A stretch of DNA of 43,294 nt, taken from positions 1-43,294 of the forward strand of contig CAMWWH010000003.1 in assembly GCA_947177975.1 (NCBI GenBank). The letters are read 5' to 3'. A program made the translations under genes and the position numbers. The notes beneath the pieces were generated by a model. That model did not search any database and was not told where the DNA came from. It worked only from the letters and a program-made list of their open reading frames with translations. Shown piece by piece: positions 1-9,301 of this stretch. Origin of the DNA: an uncultured Clostridia bacterium. GTDB lineage: Bacteria; Bacillota; Clostridia; Christensenellales; Borkfalkiaceae. The number at the start of each line of letters is the position of its first letter. Within the stretch, counting starts at the first letter, position 1.

Positions 1-2
1 TA

Positions 3-269
3 AGGGTCGGCTTCAAGGTTATCGAGGGTACGAAGGAAAGAATTCAGAACTTCGAAGGCGTGGTTATCGCCAAAAAGCACGGCGGTATCAGAGAGAGCTT
101 TACCGTTCGCCGTTTATCTTTCGGCGTAGGCGTAGAGAGAACCTTCCCCGTTCATTCCCCCAAAATCGCGTCCATCTCGGTCGTTAAGAAAGGTAAGGTA
201 AGAAGAGCTAAGCTCTACTACCTGAGAGGGCTGACCGGTAAGGCTGCGAAGATACAGGAAATAAGATAA
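3..269 (+). CDS. rplS: 50S ribosomal protein L19, 3' part (5' end outside window)
   Basis: This is the C-terminal part of ribosomal protein L19, which sits at the 30S-50S interface of the ribosome. Reading frame 3 is open from base 3, so the coding region extends upstream of the ORF-track start at 60 and off the window. The translation has the L19 pattern: [16 protein letters not shown], then [26 protein letters not shown], then a basic end with [20 protein letters not shown]. In many Firmicutes rplS is the last gene of rpsP-rimM-trmD-rplS, and the terminator immediately after the stop fits that. Only the N-terminus is missing; nothing looks broken. Confidence 0.96.
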   Translation, partial: RVGFKVIEGTKERIQNFEGVVIAKKHGGIRESFTVRRLSFGVGVERTFPVHSPKIASISVVKKGKVRRAKLYYLRGLTGKAAKIQEIR

Positions 270-274
270 TAAAT

Positions 275-305
275 AAGCTCCCGCTACGCGCGGGAGCTTT
301 TAAAT
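275..305 (+). terminator. Rho-independent terminator after rplS
   Basis: A perfect 10-bp stem (AAGCTCCCGC with GCGGGAGCTT) with a five-base loop TACGC runs straight into a T-rich tail. It starts 6 bases after the rplS stop codon and separates the ribosomal operon from the yifB-dprA-topA group. Confidence 0.92.
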
Positions 306-320
306 TTTACGGTAATTTAA

Positions 321-1850
321 ATGCTATCGAAGATTACAAGCTACGCGCTTATCGGGCTGGACGGAGTGCCCGTCGAGGTCGAAACGGATATAAATAAAGG
401 TATGGTTTCCTACGAGCTGGTCGGCTTGCCCGATACCGCCGTAAAGGAGAGCAAGGAAAGGGTGTATTCGGCTATCCGTAACAGCCTTCTGCACTTTCCC
501 GTCAACAAGATAACCGTAAACCTTGCGCCCGCCGACGTCAGAAAAGAGGGCGGTCAGTACGACCTGCCCATAGCCGTATCGTTGCTTGCCGCAAGCGGTC
601 AGCTAACGGCAAACGCCGACGGTATAGTAATGCTCGGCGAACTTGCCTTGGACGGCTCTCTGCGCGCGGTCAACGGAATTTTACCCGTGCTCATTTCCGC
701 GAAGAGCCGCGGTTACAAAAAATTCATCGTTCCCGCGGGCAACGCGGGCGAGGCGAGCTATATCGAGGGCATAGAGGTCTACGCGCTCAAAACGCTTCGC
801 GAAACGTTCGAGTTTTTATCCGGTACGCCGTTCGAGCCTGTGAAGGTGCGTTCCTTCGAGGCGGCGAAGAGCCGCACCTCGTACGGCTGCGATTTAAGCT
901 ACGTGCGCGGTCAGGCTATGGCGAAAAGGGCTTTGGAGATTGCCGTTGCGGGCGGTCACAACATACTTTTGGCGGGTCCGCCGGGTACGGGTAAAACCAT
1001 GCTTGCCCGCTGTATCCCCACGATTATGCCAGATATGACCTTCGAAGAGGCTTTGGAAGTCACGAAAATATTATCCGTGTCGGGCGAGCTGGGCGAAGAG
1101 GGCATAGTGTCATTGCGCCCCTTCCGAACGCCCCACCATACGGCGAGTGCCGTGTCGTTGTGCGGCGGCGGTTCTTCCAGAATCCGCGCGGGCGAAATTT
1201 CCAAGGCGCACCGCGGAGTGCTGTTTTTGGACGAACTGCCCGAATACACGCGAAGCGCTCTCGAAGCTTTAAGACAGCCCTTAGAGGACGGCAAAATCAC
1301 GGTTACCCGCTCGGGCGGAGCGATTACATTTCCCGCCGACTTCATTTTATGCGCGAGTATGAACCCCTGCCCTTGCGGCAATTTGGGGTCGAAGGAAAAG
1401 CAGTGCAACTGCACCGCCGCGCAGATAAGAAGATACCGCAGTAAAATTTCGGGACCGCTTTTGGACCGCATAGATTTGCAGGTTGAGGTGGACGCGGTCA
1501 AGTACGAGGAGCTTGCGGGCGACGCCGACGGCGAGAAGAGCAGTGAGGTGAAAGCGCGCGTAGAGCGTGCCCGCGCAATTCAACGGGAGCGTTTTTCGGC
1601 GGAAGAAAGCGTGACAGTCAACGCAGATATGGGCGAGGCGCAGATAAAAAAATACTGCCGCTTAACTTCCGACTGCGAGAATATACTGCGCACCGCGTTC
1701 GAGCGGCTGAGCCTTTCGGCAAGGGCGCGTTCGAGGATAATCAAGGTTGCGCGCACGATTGCCGATCTGGACGCGTCGGAGGAAATCAGACCAAAGCATA
1801 TTTTAGAAGCGACTTCCTACCGTAATTTTGACAGCACTAAACAGCTATGA
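321..1850 (+). CDS. YifB/ComM-family Mg-chelatase-like AAA+ ATPase
   Basis: A 509-residue AAA+ protein of the YifB/ComM family. Homologues in naturally transformable bacteria are branch-migration helicases that help integrate incoming DNA; in other bacteria the role is less clear. The N-terminal ~170 residues match the Lon-protease-like ChlI fold (VGLPDTAVKESKERV, GELALDGSLRAVNGILP). Walker A GPPGTGKT lies near residues 217-225 and Walker B GVLFLDELPEY near 299. A Cys-rich patch CPCGNLGSKEKQCNC near 349 and the C-terminal Mg_chelatase_C part ending in ATSYRNFD follow the family. Length is normal. The gene overlaps dprA by 4 bases (ATGA), and yifB-dprA-topA is a common Firmicutes order, which supports a DNA-processing role. 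No strong Shine-Dalgarno is visible before the ATG. Confidence 0.93.
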   Translation: MLSKITSYALIGLDGVPVEVETDINKGMVSYELVGLPDTAVKESKERVYSAIRNSLLHFPVNKITVNLAPADVRKEGGQYDLPIAVSLLAASGQLTANADGIVMLGELALDGSLRAVNGILPVLISAKSRGYKKFIVPAGNAGEASYIEGIEVYALKTLRETFEFLSGTPFEPVKVRSFEAAKSRTSYGCDLSYVRGQAMAKRALEIAVAGGHNILLAGPPGTGKTMLARCIPTIMPDMTFEEALEVTKILSVSGELGEEGIVSLRPFRTPHHTASAVSLCGGGSSRIRAGEISKAHRGVLFLDELPEYTRSALEALRQPLEDGKITVTRSGGAITFPADFILCASMNPCPCGNLGSKEKQCNCTAAQIRRYRSKISGPLLDRIDLQVEVDAVKYEELAGDADGEKSSEVKARVERARAIQRERFSAEESVTVNADMGEAQIKKYCRLTSDCENILRTAFERLSLSARARSRIIKVARTIADLDASEEIRPKHILEATSYRNFDSTKQL

Positions 1851-2923
1851 GTTACTCTGAAAGCGAAATCGATTTAATAGTTGCCGACAGTATCGGGCAG
1901 TTATATTACAATCATAAAAAGATGCTGCTTGCGGCGACTAATCCGTTTGCCGAAGACAGACAAAAATGTGAAAGTCAACTGATTAAAATATTCGGCGACG
2001 GAGTATATAATAAAGTAAAGGCGCAATTTTCGGACGGAAAATACCGCGAAAGTGTTCTCGCCGATTTAAAGCGGCGCGGCATTGAGTGTTCTACTTTTAA
2101 AAGTGCCGACTATCCCGAATTGTTAAAGCATACGCCCTCGCCGCCGTTCGTTTTATACCTTCGCGGCAGACGTGAGCTTTTATCCACGCGAATGTTTGCG
2201 GTTGTCGGTTCGCGCAGAACTCCTGCGCAGATTTTGGAGGAGTGTAAGAGGTATTGCTCCGAGCTTTCCTCTTTCGTCACGGTGGTAACGGGTGTTGCCG
2301 ACGGCGGCGACAGTGCGGCGATTTCGGGCGCGCTTTCAACGGGTAACGTAGTCTGCGTTCTGCCCGGCGGTCACGACACGAAGTGCTATCCCAACGTCAA
2401 CTTATATAAAAAGGTTGAGAGCGCGGGGTTGATTGTTTCCGAGTTCGCGCCGACCGTTCCCGTGCAAAGGCATACGTTTACTCTGCGCAACCGCATAATC
2501 GCGGGGCTATCCGAGGGAGTTTTGGTTGTGTCGGGCAACGAAAAGAGCGGTACTATGTCGACCGCGGGATATGCAACCGACTACAACCGCGACGTGTTCG
2601 CTTTTCCTTACAACGTGGGCGCAGCCGCTGGTAAGGGCTGTAACAGGCTGATAAAGACGGGCGCGAACCTTTGCGACAGCATTGAAGACATATTCCTCGC
2701 GCTCGGAATAGAGCGTAAAACCCAAACGGTCGAAACGTACGACGAGGCGGACGGCGACGAGGCGGCGGTACTCAATCTGTTAAAAGAGCAGGGCGAAATG
2801 CACGCCGAGAAAATTGCCTCGGAACTTAAACTGAAACTGACCGACGTCGTGACGGCTTGTTCGATGTTAGAGATAAAAGGATTGATAGTCCGCACAGGCG
2901 GAAATTCATATACAATAATTTAA
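1847..2923 (+). CDS. dprA: DNA-processing protein DprA (divergent)
   Basis: A DprA/Smf homologue of 358 residues. DprA binds single-stranded DNA and loads RecA during natural transformation. The Rossmann-like core shows FAVVGSRRTP near residue 116, GGDSAAISGALSTGNVVCVLPGG near 150-175, and RNRIIAGLSEGVLVVSG near 214. The last ~60 residues form a winged-helix domain (AAVLNLLKEQGEMHAEKIAS). The family glycine-rich block is altered: the usual GxDxxAH is GGDSAA here, and the usual EA before the SGS motif is SGNEKSGTMSTA. It is therefore a diverged DprA and its DNA-uptake activity is uncertain. Its start overlaps the yifB stop (ATGA), implying translational coupling. Confidence 0.9.
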   Translation: MSYSESEIDLIVADSIGQLYYNHKKMLLAATNPFAEDRQKCESQLIKIFGDGVYNKVKAQFSDGKYRESVLADLKRRGIECSTFKSADYPELLKHTPSPPFVLYLRGRRELLSTRMFAVVGSRRTPAQILEECKRYCSELSSFVTVVTGVADGGDSAAISGALSTGNVVCVLPGGHDTKCYPNVNLYKKVESAGLIVSEFAPTVPVQRHTFTLRNRIIAGLSEGVLVVSGNEKSGTMSTAGYATDYNRDVFAFPYNVGAAAGKGCNRLIKTGANLCDSIEDIFLALGIERKTQTVETYDEADGDEAAVLNLLKEQGEMHAEKIASELKLKLTDVVTACSMLEIKGLIVRTGGNSYTII

Positions 2924-2936
2924 AACAGGTGAAACA

Positions 2937-5270
2937 ATGGACTTAATAATCGTAGAATCGCCCTCGAAGGCGAAAACCATTTCGAAATACTTGAAAGGCA
3001 AGTTCCGCGTGGACGCTTCGGGCGGGCACGTAAGGGATTTGCCCGAAAAGACGCTCGGCGTTAAGATAACCGAAAATTTCGAGCCTCACTACGAAATCAC
3101 GCCCAACAAAAAGGACGTTATAAAGAGGCTGACGGACGCGGCTAAAAAGGCAGACCGCGTATATCTCGCAACCGACCCCGACCGCGAGGGAGAGGCAATA
3201 AGCTGGCATTTGCAGACGGTTCTCGGAATGGACCCCGACGGCGCGCACAGGGTGGAGTTCAACGAAATTTCTCCCCGCGCGGTGCAGAACGCTCTGAAAT
3301 CGCCGAGGAAGATAGACTACAATCTCGTCGACGCTCAACAGGCAAGGCGCGTACTCGACAGACTTGTCGGCTACAAGCTTTCGCCTTTCCTCAATAACCG
3401 TATTCAGGACGGGCTTTCGGCGGGGCGCGTGCAGTCGGTAGCTCTCCGCTTAATCGTCGACAGAGAGCGCGAAATTACGTCCTTTATTCCCGAGGAATAC
3501 TACACGTTCAACGCTCAGCTTTGCGATTTGGACGCCAAGTATGCGCCGTTCAAGGCGGTTTACCAGTTAAAAAAGAACGGCACTTCGATAAGTCTTTCTA
3601 ATGCGGAAGAAGAGGAAAAGCAAATCCGCAGCGGCAATTTCGTCGTTACCAAAGTCAAGAACGGAGTGTCCAAACAGCACGCTCCCGCACCTTTTACGAC
3701 CTCGTCACTTCAACAGGACGCGTCGAATAAGTTCGGTATGTCCTCGCCCGAAACCATGCTGGTTGCCCAGCACCTGTACGAGGGTATGGACGTCGGCGGC
3801 GACCATATTGCGCTGATTACCTATATAAGAACCGACTCGGTGCGCGTTGCCGTCGAGGCACAGCAGAGCGCGCTCGAATTTATAGGGCGCACGTACGGCG
3901 AAGAATACGTGCCGCAAAAGCCAAACTTCTACGCGACCAAGAAGGGCGCGCAGGACGCGCACGAGGCAATCCGCCCCATAAATTTAGAGGTCACTCCCGC
4001 GAGCGTAAAGGGATATCTCGACAGAAAACACTACAATATTTACAAGCTCATTTACGACCGCTTCGTTGCTTCGCAGATGGCGGAGGCGCAGTACAACTCT
4101 ATGCAAATCGAGGCGACCAGCGCGGGCTACGTCTTTAAGGCGAGCGGCAAGGCGCTCCTTTTTGCGGGCTTTACCGCCGCGTACAGCCTCTCGCAGAGCG
4201 GCGAAAACGACGAGGAAGAGAGCGGAAAATTACTGCCGCCTTTAAACGAAGGCGACGGGCTCAATCTCGTATCGCTTACCAAGGAACAGAAGTTCACCCG
4301 CCCGCCTTTGAGGTACACGGACGCGTCGCTGGTTAAAGCTATGGACGAGCGCGGCATAGGCAGACCGTCCACCTACGCGTCGATAATTTCCGTGCTCACA
4401 AAGCGCAAGTACGTCGAAAAGGACGGCAAGTATATGCTGCCTACCGACGTCGCGTACAAAATTACGGATATTTTAGTGCACTATTTTTCCGACATTATGG
4501 ACGTCGATTTCACGGCGAAAATGGAAGAGGATTTGGATAAAATCGAGGAAGGCGGCGTCGACTGGCACAAGATAATCTCCGATTTCTATCCGTCGTTTGC
4601 CGACAAGCTCAGGGCGGCGGCGTGCGACGGCGACGAGGAAACGGACGTCAAGTGCGAAAAGTGCGGCTCGGTTATGATTAGGCGCATAGGCAAGTACGGC
4701 AAGTACCTTGCGTGCTCGAACTATCCCAAGTGCTCGAATATCGTGTCCGAGAGCGAGGTGGAAATTTCCGACGTGCGCTGTCCAAAGTGCGGCGCGAATA
4801 TGGTGGTAAAAAGCGGCAAGTTCGGCAAGTTCCTCGCCTGCCCCAACTACCCCGAATGCTCGCAGATTTTGCCCATAGACGTAAAAGTCACGCAGGAAAA
4901 ATGTCACGAGTGCGGCAGCTTTATGTTCATAAAGAAGGGCAAGTACGGCGACTATTACGAGTGCTCCTCCTGCGGGGCGAAACAGCCCGTAAACAAGCCC
5001 GACGGCAACGCGAAGGCAAACGAGCACACCGACGGCAAGTGCCCCGAGTGCGGCAAGCCTATGCGCAGAATGCGCTCTAAAAACGGCAAGATTTACTACG
5101 GCTGCACGGGCTATCCCGAATGCAAATTTTTGAGCTGGGATATCCCCACGGGCGATAAATGCCCCAAGTGCGGCAAGGGCTACGTGATAAAGCGGGGCAA
5201 TTCGTTGAAGTGCTCCGAAAAGGATTGCGACTATTCCGCACCCGCACCCAAGCAAAATGACGAAAATTAA
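2937..5270 (+). CDS. topA: DNA topoisomerase I with five C-terminal zinc ribbons
   Basis: Type IA topoisomerase of 777 residues that relaxes negative supercoils through a covalent tyrosine link to single-stranded DNA. The Toprim domain begins at the N-terminus (VESPSKAKTI) and has the metal-binding DPDREGEAISWH near residues 79-90. GLSAGRVQSVALR follows near 160, and the active-site region YIRTDS near 295 carries the catalytic Tyr. RGIGRPSTYASI is near 466. From about residue 571 there are five Cys4 zinc ribbons in a row, mostly CxKCG...GKYGKYLACSNYPxC units, the last shorter. Family members vary in ribbon number, and five is at the high end. An SD (AGGTGA) precedes the ATG. The 3' end overlaps trmFO by 14 bases. 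Confidence 0.98.
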   Translation: MDLIIVESPSKAKTISKYLKGKFRVDASGGHVRDLPEKTLGVKITENFEPHYEITPNKKDVIKRLTDAAKKADRVYLATDPDREGEAISWHLQTVLGMDPDGAHRVEFNEISPRAVQNALKSPRKIDYNLVDAQQARRVLDRLVGYKLSPFLNNRIQDGLSAGRVQSVALRLIVDREREITSFIPEEYYTFNAQLCDLDAKYAPFKAVYQLKKNGTSISLSNAEEEEKQIRSGNFVVTKVKNGVSKQHAPAPFTTSSLQQDASNKFGMSSPETMLVAQHLYEGMDVGGDHIALITYIRTDSVRVAVEAQQSALEFIGRTYGEEYVPQKPNFYATKKGAQDAHEAIRPINLEVTPASVKGYLDRKHYNIYKLIYDRFVASQMAEAQYNSMQIEATSAGYVFKASGKALLFAGFTAAYSLSQSGENDEEESGKLLPPLNEGDGLNLVSLTKEQKFTRPPLRYTDASLVKAMDERGIGRPSTYASIISVLTKRKYVEKDGKYMLPTDVAYKITDILVHYFSDIMDVDFTAKMEEDLDKIEEGGVDWHKIISDFYPSFADKLRAAACDGDEETDVKCEKCGSVMIRRIGKYGKYLACSNYPKCSNIVSESEVEISDVRCPKCGANMVVKSGKFGKFLACPNYPECSQILPIDVKVTQEKCHECGSFMFIKKGKYGDYYECSSCGAKQPVNKPDGNAKANEHTDGKCPECGKPMRRMRSKNGKIYYGCTGYPECKFLSWDIPTGDKCPKCGKGYVIKRGNSLKCSEKDCDYSAPAPKQNDEN

Positions 5271-6558
5271 GGTTATAGGCGCGGGGCTTGCAGGGTCGGA
5301 GGCGGCTTTCTATCTTGCCGAACACGGCTTTAAGGTCGAGCTCTACGATATCAAACCGCACGCGTTTACTCCCGCGCATAAGAGCGCAGACTTCGGCGAG
5401 TTGGTGTGTTCCAACTCTTTAAAGGGCAGGGACCCGTTGTCCAATGCGTGCGGACTTTTAAAGCAGGAAATGCGCACGATAGGCTCGCTTACGATGGAAG
5501 CGGCGGCCTATGCTGAGATACCCGCGGGCGGCGCTCTTGCCGTCGACAGGGATAAATTCGCGGCTTTTATCACCGATAAATTGCGCAGTCACCCCAATAT
5601 CGAAATAGTGAGTGAAGAGGTTAAAAAAATCCCCGAAAGCCCTTGCATTGTGGCGACAGGACCTCTGACGTGCGAAAGCTTGGCGGAGGATATTAAGGGA
5701 AAATTCGGCGGCGCGCTGCACTTTTACGACGCGTCGGCTCCGATTGTTTCGCGCGACAGCGTTGATTTAACTCGCGCGTTTTTCGGCGACAGATACGGCA
5801 AGGGCGGCGACGATTATCTGAACTGCCCGTTGAATAAAGAGGAATACGAGAAGTTTGTTTACGAGCTTGTCAACGCGGAAAAGGCGGTGTTGCACGAGTT
5901 CGATAAGCGCGAGATTTTCGAGGGGTGTATGCCCGTCGAGGTAATGGCGGCGCGCGGCGCGGAAACGCTGCGGTTCGGACCGTTCAAGCCCGTGGGTTTG
6001 CGCGATAAAGACGGCAACAAGTTTTATGCGGTATTGCAGCTTAGAAAGGAAACGGCGGACGGCGAGGCTTACAATTTAGTCGGCTGTCAGACCAACTTAA
6101 AGTTCGGCGAACAGAAGCGGGTGTTCTCGCTTATCCCCGCTTTGGCGAACGCGGAATTTCTGCGCTACGGAGTTATGCACCGCAATACGTATCTCAATTC
6201 GCCCGAAATTTTAGAGGCGGATTTTTCGGTAAAGGGCGAGCCGCTCTTATTTTTCGCGGGGCAGATGACGGGGGTCGAAGGGTACGTCGAAAGCGCGGCG
6301 AGCGGACTTTTGGCGGCTGTGCATATGGCAAGAAAGCTTGAAGGAAAGCCCGTAATTATTCCCGACCAAACTACCGTTTGCGGGGCTTTGTCGGCACATA
6401 TATCGGGGGTAACCGATAATTTTCAGCCTATGAACGCCAATTTCGGTATCTTAAAACCGCTTGAAAAAACCGTGCGCGACAAAAAGCAGAGGTACGCGCT
6501 TTTAGCCGAACGCGCTCTTGAAAGTATCAAAAATTTCACAATAAAAACACGTGAGTAA
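5257..6558 (+). CDS. trmFO: TrmFO, folate/FAD-dependent tRNA (uracil-54-C5) methyltransferase
   Basis: TrmFO (433 residues) makes ribothymidine-54 in the T-loop of tRNA, using methylenetetrahydrofolate as carbon donor and FADH2 as reductant. The FAD-binding GAGLAGSEAA is at residues 7-16. Family blocks follow: SADFGELVCSNSLKG, GALAVDRDKFA, ASAPIVSRDSVDL and MTGVEGYVESAASGL. Both length and architecture are normal. The start codon lies inside the end of topA, and the topA-trmFO pair is common in Firmicutes. The gene ends before a 9-bp inverted repeat that may be a weak terminator. Confidence 0.97.
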   Translation: MTKIKVIGAGLAGSEAAFYLAEHGFKVELYDIKPHAFTPAHKSADFGELVCSNSLKGRDPLSNACGLLKQEMRTIGSLTMEAAAYAEIPAGGALAVDRDKFAAFITDKLRSHPNIEIVSEEVKKIPESPCIVATGPLTCESLAEDIKGKFGGALHFYDASAPIVSRDSVDLTRAFFGDRYGKGGDDYLNCPLNKEEYEKFVYELVNAEKAVLHEFDKREIFEGCMPVEVMAARGAETLRFGPFKPVGLRDKDGNKFYAVLQLRKETADGEAYNLVGCQTNLKFGEQKRVFSLIPALANAEFLRYGVMHRNTYLNSPEILEADFSVKGEPLLFFAGQMTGVEGYVESAASGLLAAVHMARKLEGKPVIIPDQTTVCGALSAHISGVTDNFQPMNANFGILKPLEKTVRDKKQRYALLAERALESIKNFTIKTRE

Positions 6559-6562
6559 TTTG

Positions 6563-6597
6563 CTCTTTGCGTTTAACGTAACGCGCAAAGAGTTTAT
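6563..6597 (+). terminator. Inverted repeat between trmFO and hslV, possible weak terminator
   Basis: CTCTTTGCG pairs perfectly with CGCAAAGAG, with a 12-base loop that has some inner pairing (TTA with TAA). It is followed by TTTATGTATATA rather than a clean T-run. It may terminate part of the upstream transcript, or shape the hslV leader, whose SD (GAGGTGA) follows closely. Confidence 0.45.
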
Positions 6598-6619
6598 GTA
6601 TATATCGAGGTGAACGATT

Positions 6620-7156
6620 ATGACTGAATTTCACGCAACGACCATTTGCGGAGTTAAAAGGAACGGCAAAACGGCTATCGCGGGCGACGGACAAGTCACC
6701 ATGGGCGAAAGCGTAATATTTAAAAACAGCGCGACAAAGGTAAGAAGAATTTACGGCGGCAAGGTCATTTTAGGCTTTGCGGGTTCGGTATCCGACGCGT
6801 TCTCTTTAAGCGAAAAGTTCGAGGGTATGCTCAATAAATTCTCGGGCAATCTGATGCGTTCGGCGGTAGAGCTTGCCGAGCTTTGGCGCGGCGACAAGAT
6901 GGGCAGAAAGTTGGAGGCTTTAATGATTGTAGCCGACAGCGAGACCATGCTCATTGTATCGGGCACGGGCGAGGTAATAGAGCCGGACGACGGCATTGCG
7001 GCAATCGGAAGCGGCGGAAACTACGCTTTGGCGGCTGCACGCGCCTTGGTGCAGAACACCGAATTTACGGCGGAAGAGATTGCGCAGAAGTCGCTTAAAA
7101 TCGCAAGCGAAATCTGCGTTTATACCAACGATAACATTAAGGTAGAAACTATTTAA
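6620..7156 (+). CDS. hslV: HslV (ClpQ) ATP-dependent protease peptidase subunit
   Basis: Peptidase ring of the HslUV two-component proteasome-like protease (178 residues). The fold is recognised from [23 protein letters not shown] and [17 protein letters not shown]. In E. coli the nucleophile is Thr1, exposed when Met is removed from MTTI. Here five residues lie between Met-Thr and the conserved TT (MTEFHATTI), as in Bacillus CodW/ClpQ, where the residue after Met (Ser) was reported to be the nucleophile. Here that residue is Thr2. Which Thr acts is therefore open. SD GAGGTGA is 7 bases before the ATG. hslU follows after 14 bases, as expected for the pair. Confidence 0.97.
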   Translation: MTEFHATTICGVKRNGKTAIAGDGQVTMGESVIFKNSATKVRRIYGGKVILGFAGSVSDAFSLSEKFEGMLNKFSGNLMRSAVELAELWRGDKMGRKLEALMIVADSETMLIVSGTGEVIEPDDGIAAIGSGGNYALAAARALVQNTEFTAEEIAQKSLKIASEICVYTNDNIKVETI

Positions 7157-7170
7157 AAGAGGTAATTACC

Positions 7171-8481
7171 GTGGACTTAACACCCAAACAAATCGTACAC
7201 GAGTTAAATAAATATATCATAGGTCAGGACGACGCGAAAAAGGCTGTGGCAATAGCTTTGAGAAACCGTTACCGCCGCTCTCAGCTTTCCCCCGAATTGC
7301 AGGACGAGGTCACTCCCAAGAACATTATTATGAAGGGACCTACGGGCGTTGGTAAAACCGAAATCGCGCGTAGGCTTGCAAAGCTTGTCAAAGCGCCCTT
7401 TTTGAAGGTCGAGGCGACCAAGTACACCGAGGTCGGCTACGTCGGCAGGGACGTGGAGAGTATGGTTCGCGACTTAGCCGAGTGCGCTATCCGCCTCGTC
7501 AAAGAGGAAAAGACGCAGGAGGTCAGCTACAAGGCGACCGCCATTGCCGAGCGCAAAATCGCCAAGGTGCTTGCAGAGAATATGAAGTCCGAGCGCGGTG
7601 ATACGTCCAAAGAACTGTTCGAGCAGAATTTGGTCGACGGCATACACGCGGGCAAGTACGACAACACGGTAATCGAGATAGAGGTTGCCGACAACCCCAA
7701 GCCGTTGGAGCTTTCCCCCGGGCAGGGCGCGGCAATCGATTTGGGCTCGATATTCTCGGGGCTCGGCATGGACAAAAAGAAGAAGCGCAAAATCTCGGTC
7801 AAGGAAGCTAAAACTCTTTTAATTGCAGAGGAAGCGGACAAGCTTATCGACAACGACGCGGTCAATACCGAAGCTATCCGCCGCGCCGAAAACGACGGCA
7901 TAATCTTTATCGACGAGATAGACAAGATTGCGGGCAAGGGCAACCACGGCGCGGACGTATCGCGCGAGGGCGTTCAGCGCGACATTCTGCCCATCGTCGA
8001 GGGCTGTACGGTTATGACCAAGTACGGACCTATCCGCACCGACTATATCTTATTCATTGCGGCGGGCGCGTTCCACGTATCTAAAGTCGAGGACTTAATC
8101 CCCGAACTTCAGGGCAGGTTCCCCATTCAGGTCGAGCTTAAAAGCCTTACCAAGCAGGATTTTATCAACATTTTAACCCAGCCGCAGAACGCGATTACAA
8201 TGCAGTACGCGGCGCTTCTTAAGGTGGATAATATCGACTTGCAGTTCAAGCCCGACGCTATCGAGAAGATTGCGGAGATTTCCGAGGACATCAACGCGAC
8301 GAGCGAGGACATCGGCGCGCGCCGTCTGCACACGGTTATGGAATATCTTTTGGAGGACATTTCCTTCAACGCGGGCGGCAACGACTACCCCGTCATCACG
8401 GTGGAGGTCAACGCGAAGTACGTCGAGGAGCACCTTTCGAGTATTTCCAAGAACCGCGATTTGAAGAAGTATGTCTTATAA
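7171..8481 (+). CDS. hslU: HslU (ClpY) unfoldase ATPase
   Basis: AAA+ unfoldase that feeds substrates into HslV (436 residues). It starts on GTG with AGAGGT as SD. Walker A GPTGVGKTE is at about residues 55-63, Walker B IIFIDEIDKIA near 243, the GRFPI block near 314, and the sensor-2 region ARRLHTVMEYLLEDISF near 381. The intermediate (I) domain lies between the two Walker motifs. The C-terminus DLKKYVL corresponds to the tail that inserts into HslV pockets and ends in a hydrophobic residue as required. The final 11 bases overlap the start of a Sel1-repeat gene. Confidence 0.98.
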   Translation: MDLTPKQIVHELNKYIIGQDDAKKAVAIALRNRYRRSQLSPELQDEVTPKNIIMKGPTGVGKTEIARRLAKLVKAPFLKVEATKYTEVGYVGRDVESMVRDLAECAIRLVKEEKTQEVSYKATAIAERKIAKVLAENMKSERGDTSKELFEQNLVDGIHAGKYDNTVIEIEVADNPKPLELSPGQGAAIDLGSIFSGLGMDKKKKRKISVKEAKTLLIAEEADKLIDNDAVNTEAIRRAENDGIIFIDEIDKIAGKGNHGADVSREGVQRDILPIVEGCTVMTKYGPIRTDYILFIAAGAFHVSKVEDLIPELQGRFPIQVELKSLTKQDFINILTQPQNAITMQYAALLKVDNIDLQFKPDAIEKIAEISEDINATSEDIGARRLHTVMEYLLEDISFNAGGNDYPVITVEVNAKYVEEHLSSISKNRDLKKYVL

Positions 8482-9277
8482 GTACGAAGACTTTCTGCAC
8501 GACTACGACGATGACGAGGACTATATCGGTTTGGAGGACGAGCTTGCGTTCGTACATTCTCTCGACAGGGCTTTTGCGGGCGACACGGAGTATATGCGCG
8601 TACTCGCCGATGTATATTCGTCGAACGGTCACGGAGTAAAGCTCGACTACAATAAAGCCATATTCTGGCTTGAAAAGCTGGTCGAGTGCGGCAAAATTTT
8701 CGCCGCCGTTCGGCTTGGCGATATGTACTTAGAGTACGATAAGGAAGGCGTTCCGAACGACTTTGACAAGTCGTTCGAGTATTATAAAATTGCGGCAAAA
8801 AAGGGCAATGCGAAGGCAATTGCCCGTCTTGGCGTAATGTTTCTTTACGGTATCGGACCCGAAAAGGATTGCGGTCTTGCCCGCGAGCTTTTGGAGCGCG
8901 CCGCCGAAGAGGGCGACGGGGAAGGGTGTTATTATTTCGCCCGCATTTTGAAAGAAGAGGGGGCGGACGATTGGTTCGATTACCTCAAAAGGGCGGCGGA
9001 AAAATCTAACGGAAAGGCTTGTTGGGAGCTTGCAAAATATTTTGCCGCCACTTTGACCGACAACAGATTTTTAATTAGTCTTGCGTGCGCCGCAAGCTAT
9101 TACTCTTTCGACTTCGACCCGACTTATGCGCAGCTCAGGCTTGCCGACTGTTTTATGGTAGGCTACCGTATGAGAAAGAGCGCGTCGAGCGCAAAAAGCT
9201 ATTACAAAATGGCGGCGGAAGGCGGCAGTCAGGAAGCGAAGGAAAAGCTGAAAAAGTACTTTAATATAGAGAGTTAA
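8471..9277 (+). CDS. Sel1-repeat protein 1
   Basis: A 268-residue protein made of TPR-like Sel1 repeats, preceded by a strongly acidic N-terminus (DYDDDEDYIGLEDEL). Units of about 36 residues can be read, for example AVRLGDMYLEYDKEGVPND and AIARLGVMFLYGIGPEKD. No signal peptide or membrane segment is seen, so it is probably cytosolic. Sel1 proteins are usually protein-protein adaptors; the partner cannot be read from sequence. Its ATG is inside the end of hslU (11-base overlap), implying translational coupling to the protease. Whether this reflects a functional link to HslUV is only inference. Confidence 0.87.
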   Translation: MSYKYEDFLHDYDDDEDYIGLEDELAFVHSLDRAFAGDTEYMRVLADVYSSNGHGVKLDYNKAIFWLEKLVECGKIFAAVRLGDMYLEYDKEGVPNDFDKSFEYYKIAAKKGNAKAIARLGVMFLYGIGPEKDCGLARELLERAAEEGDGEGCYYFARILKEEGADDWFDYLKRAAEKSNGKACWELAKYFAATLTDNRFLISLACAASYYSFDFDPTYAQLRLADCFMVGYRMRKSASSAKSYYKMAAEGGSQEAKEKLKKYFNIES

Positions 9278-9301
9278 TTCGACCATATATCGGGGGTAAT
9301 T

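Noticed and set aside
4473-5255. 260-residue minus-strand ORF
   Set aside because: Lies fully antisense to the zinc-ribbon end of topA; its Ala/Leu/Val-rich translation mirrors the GC-rich codon pattern of the real gene.
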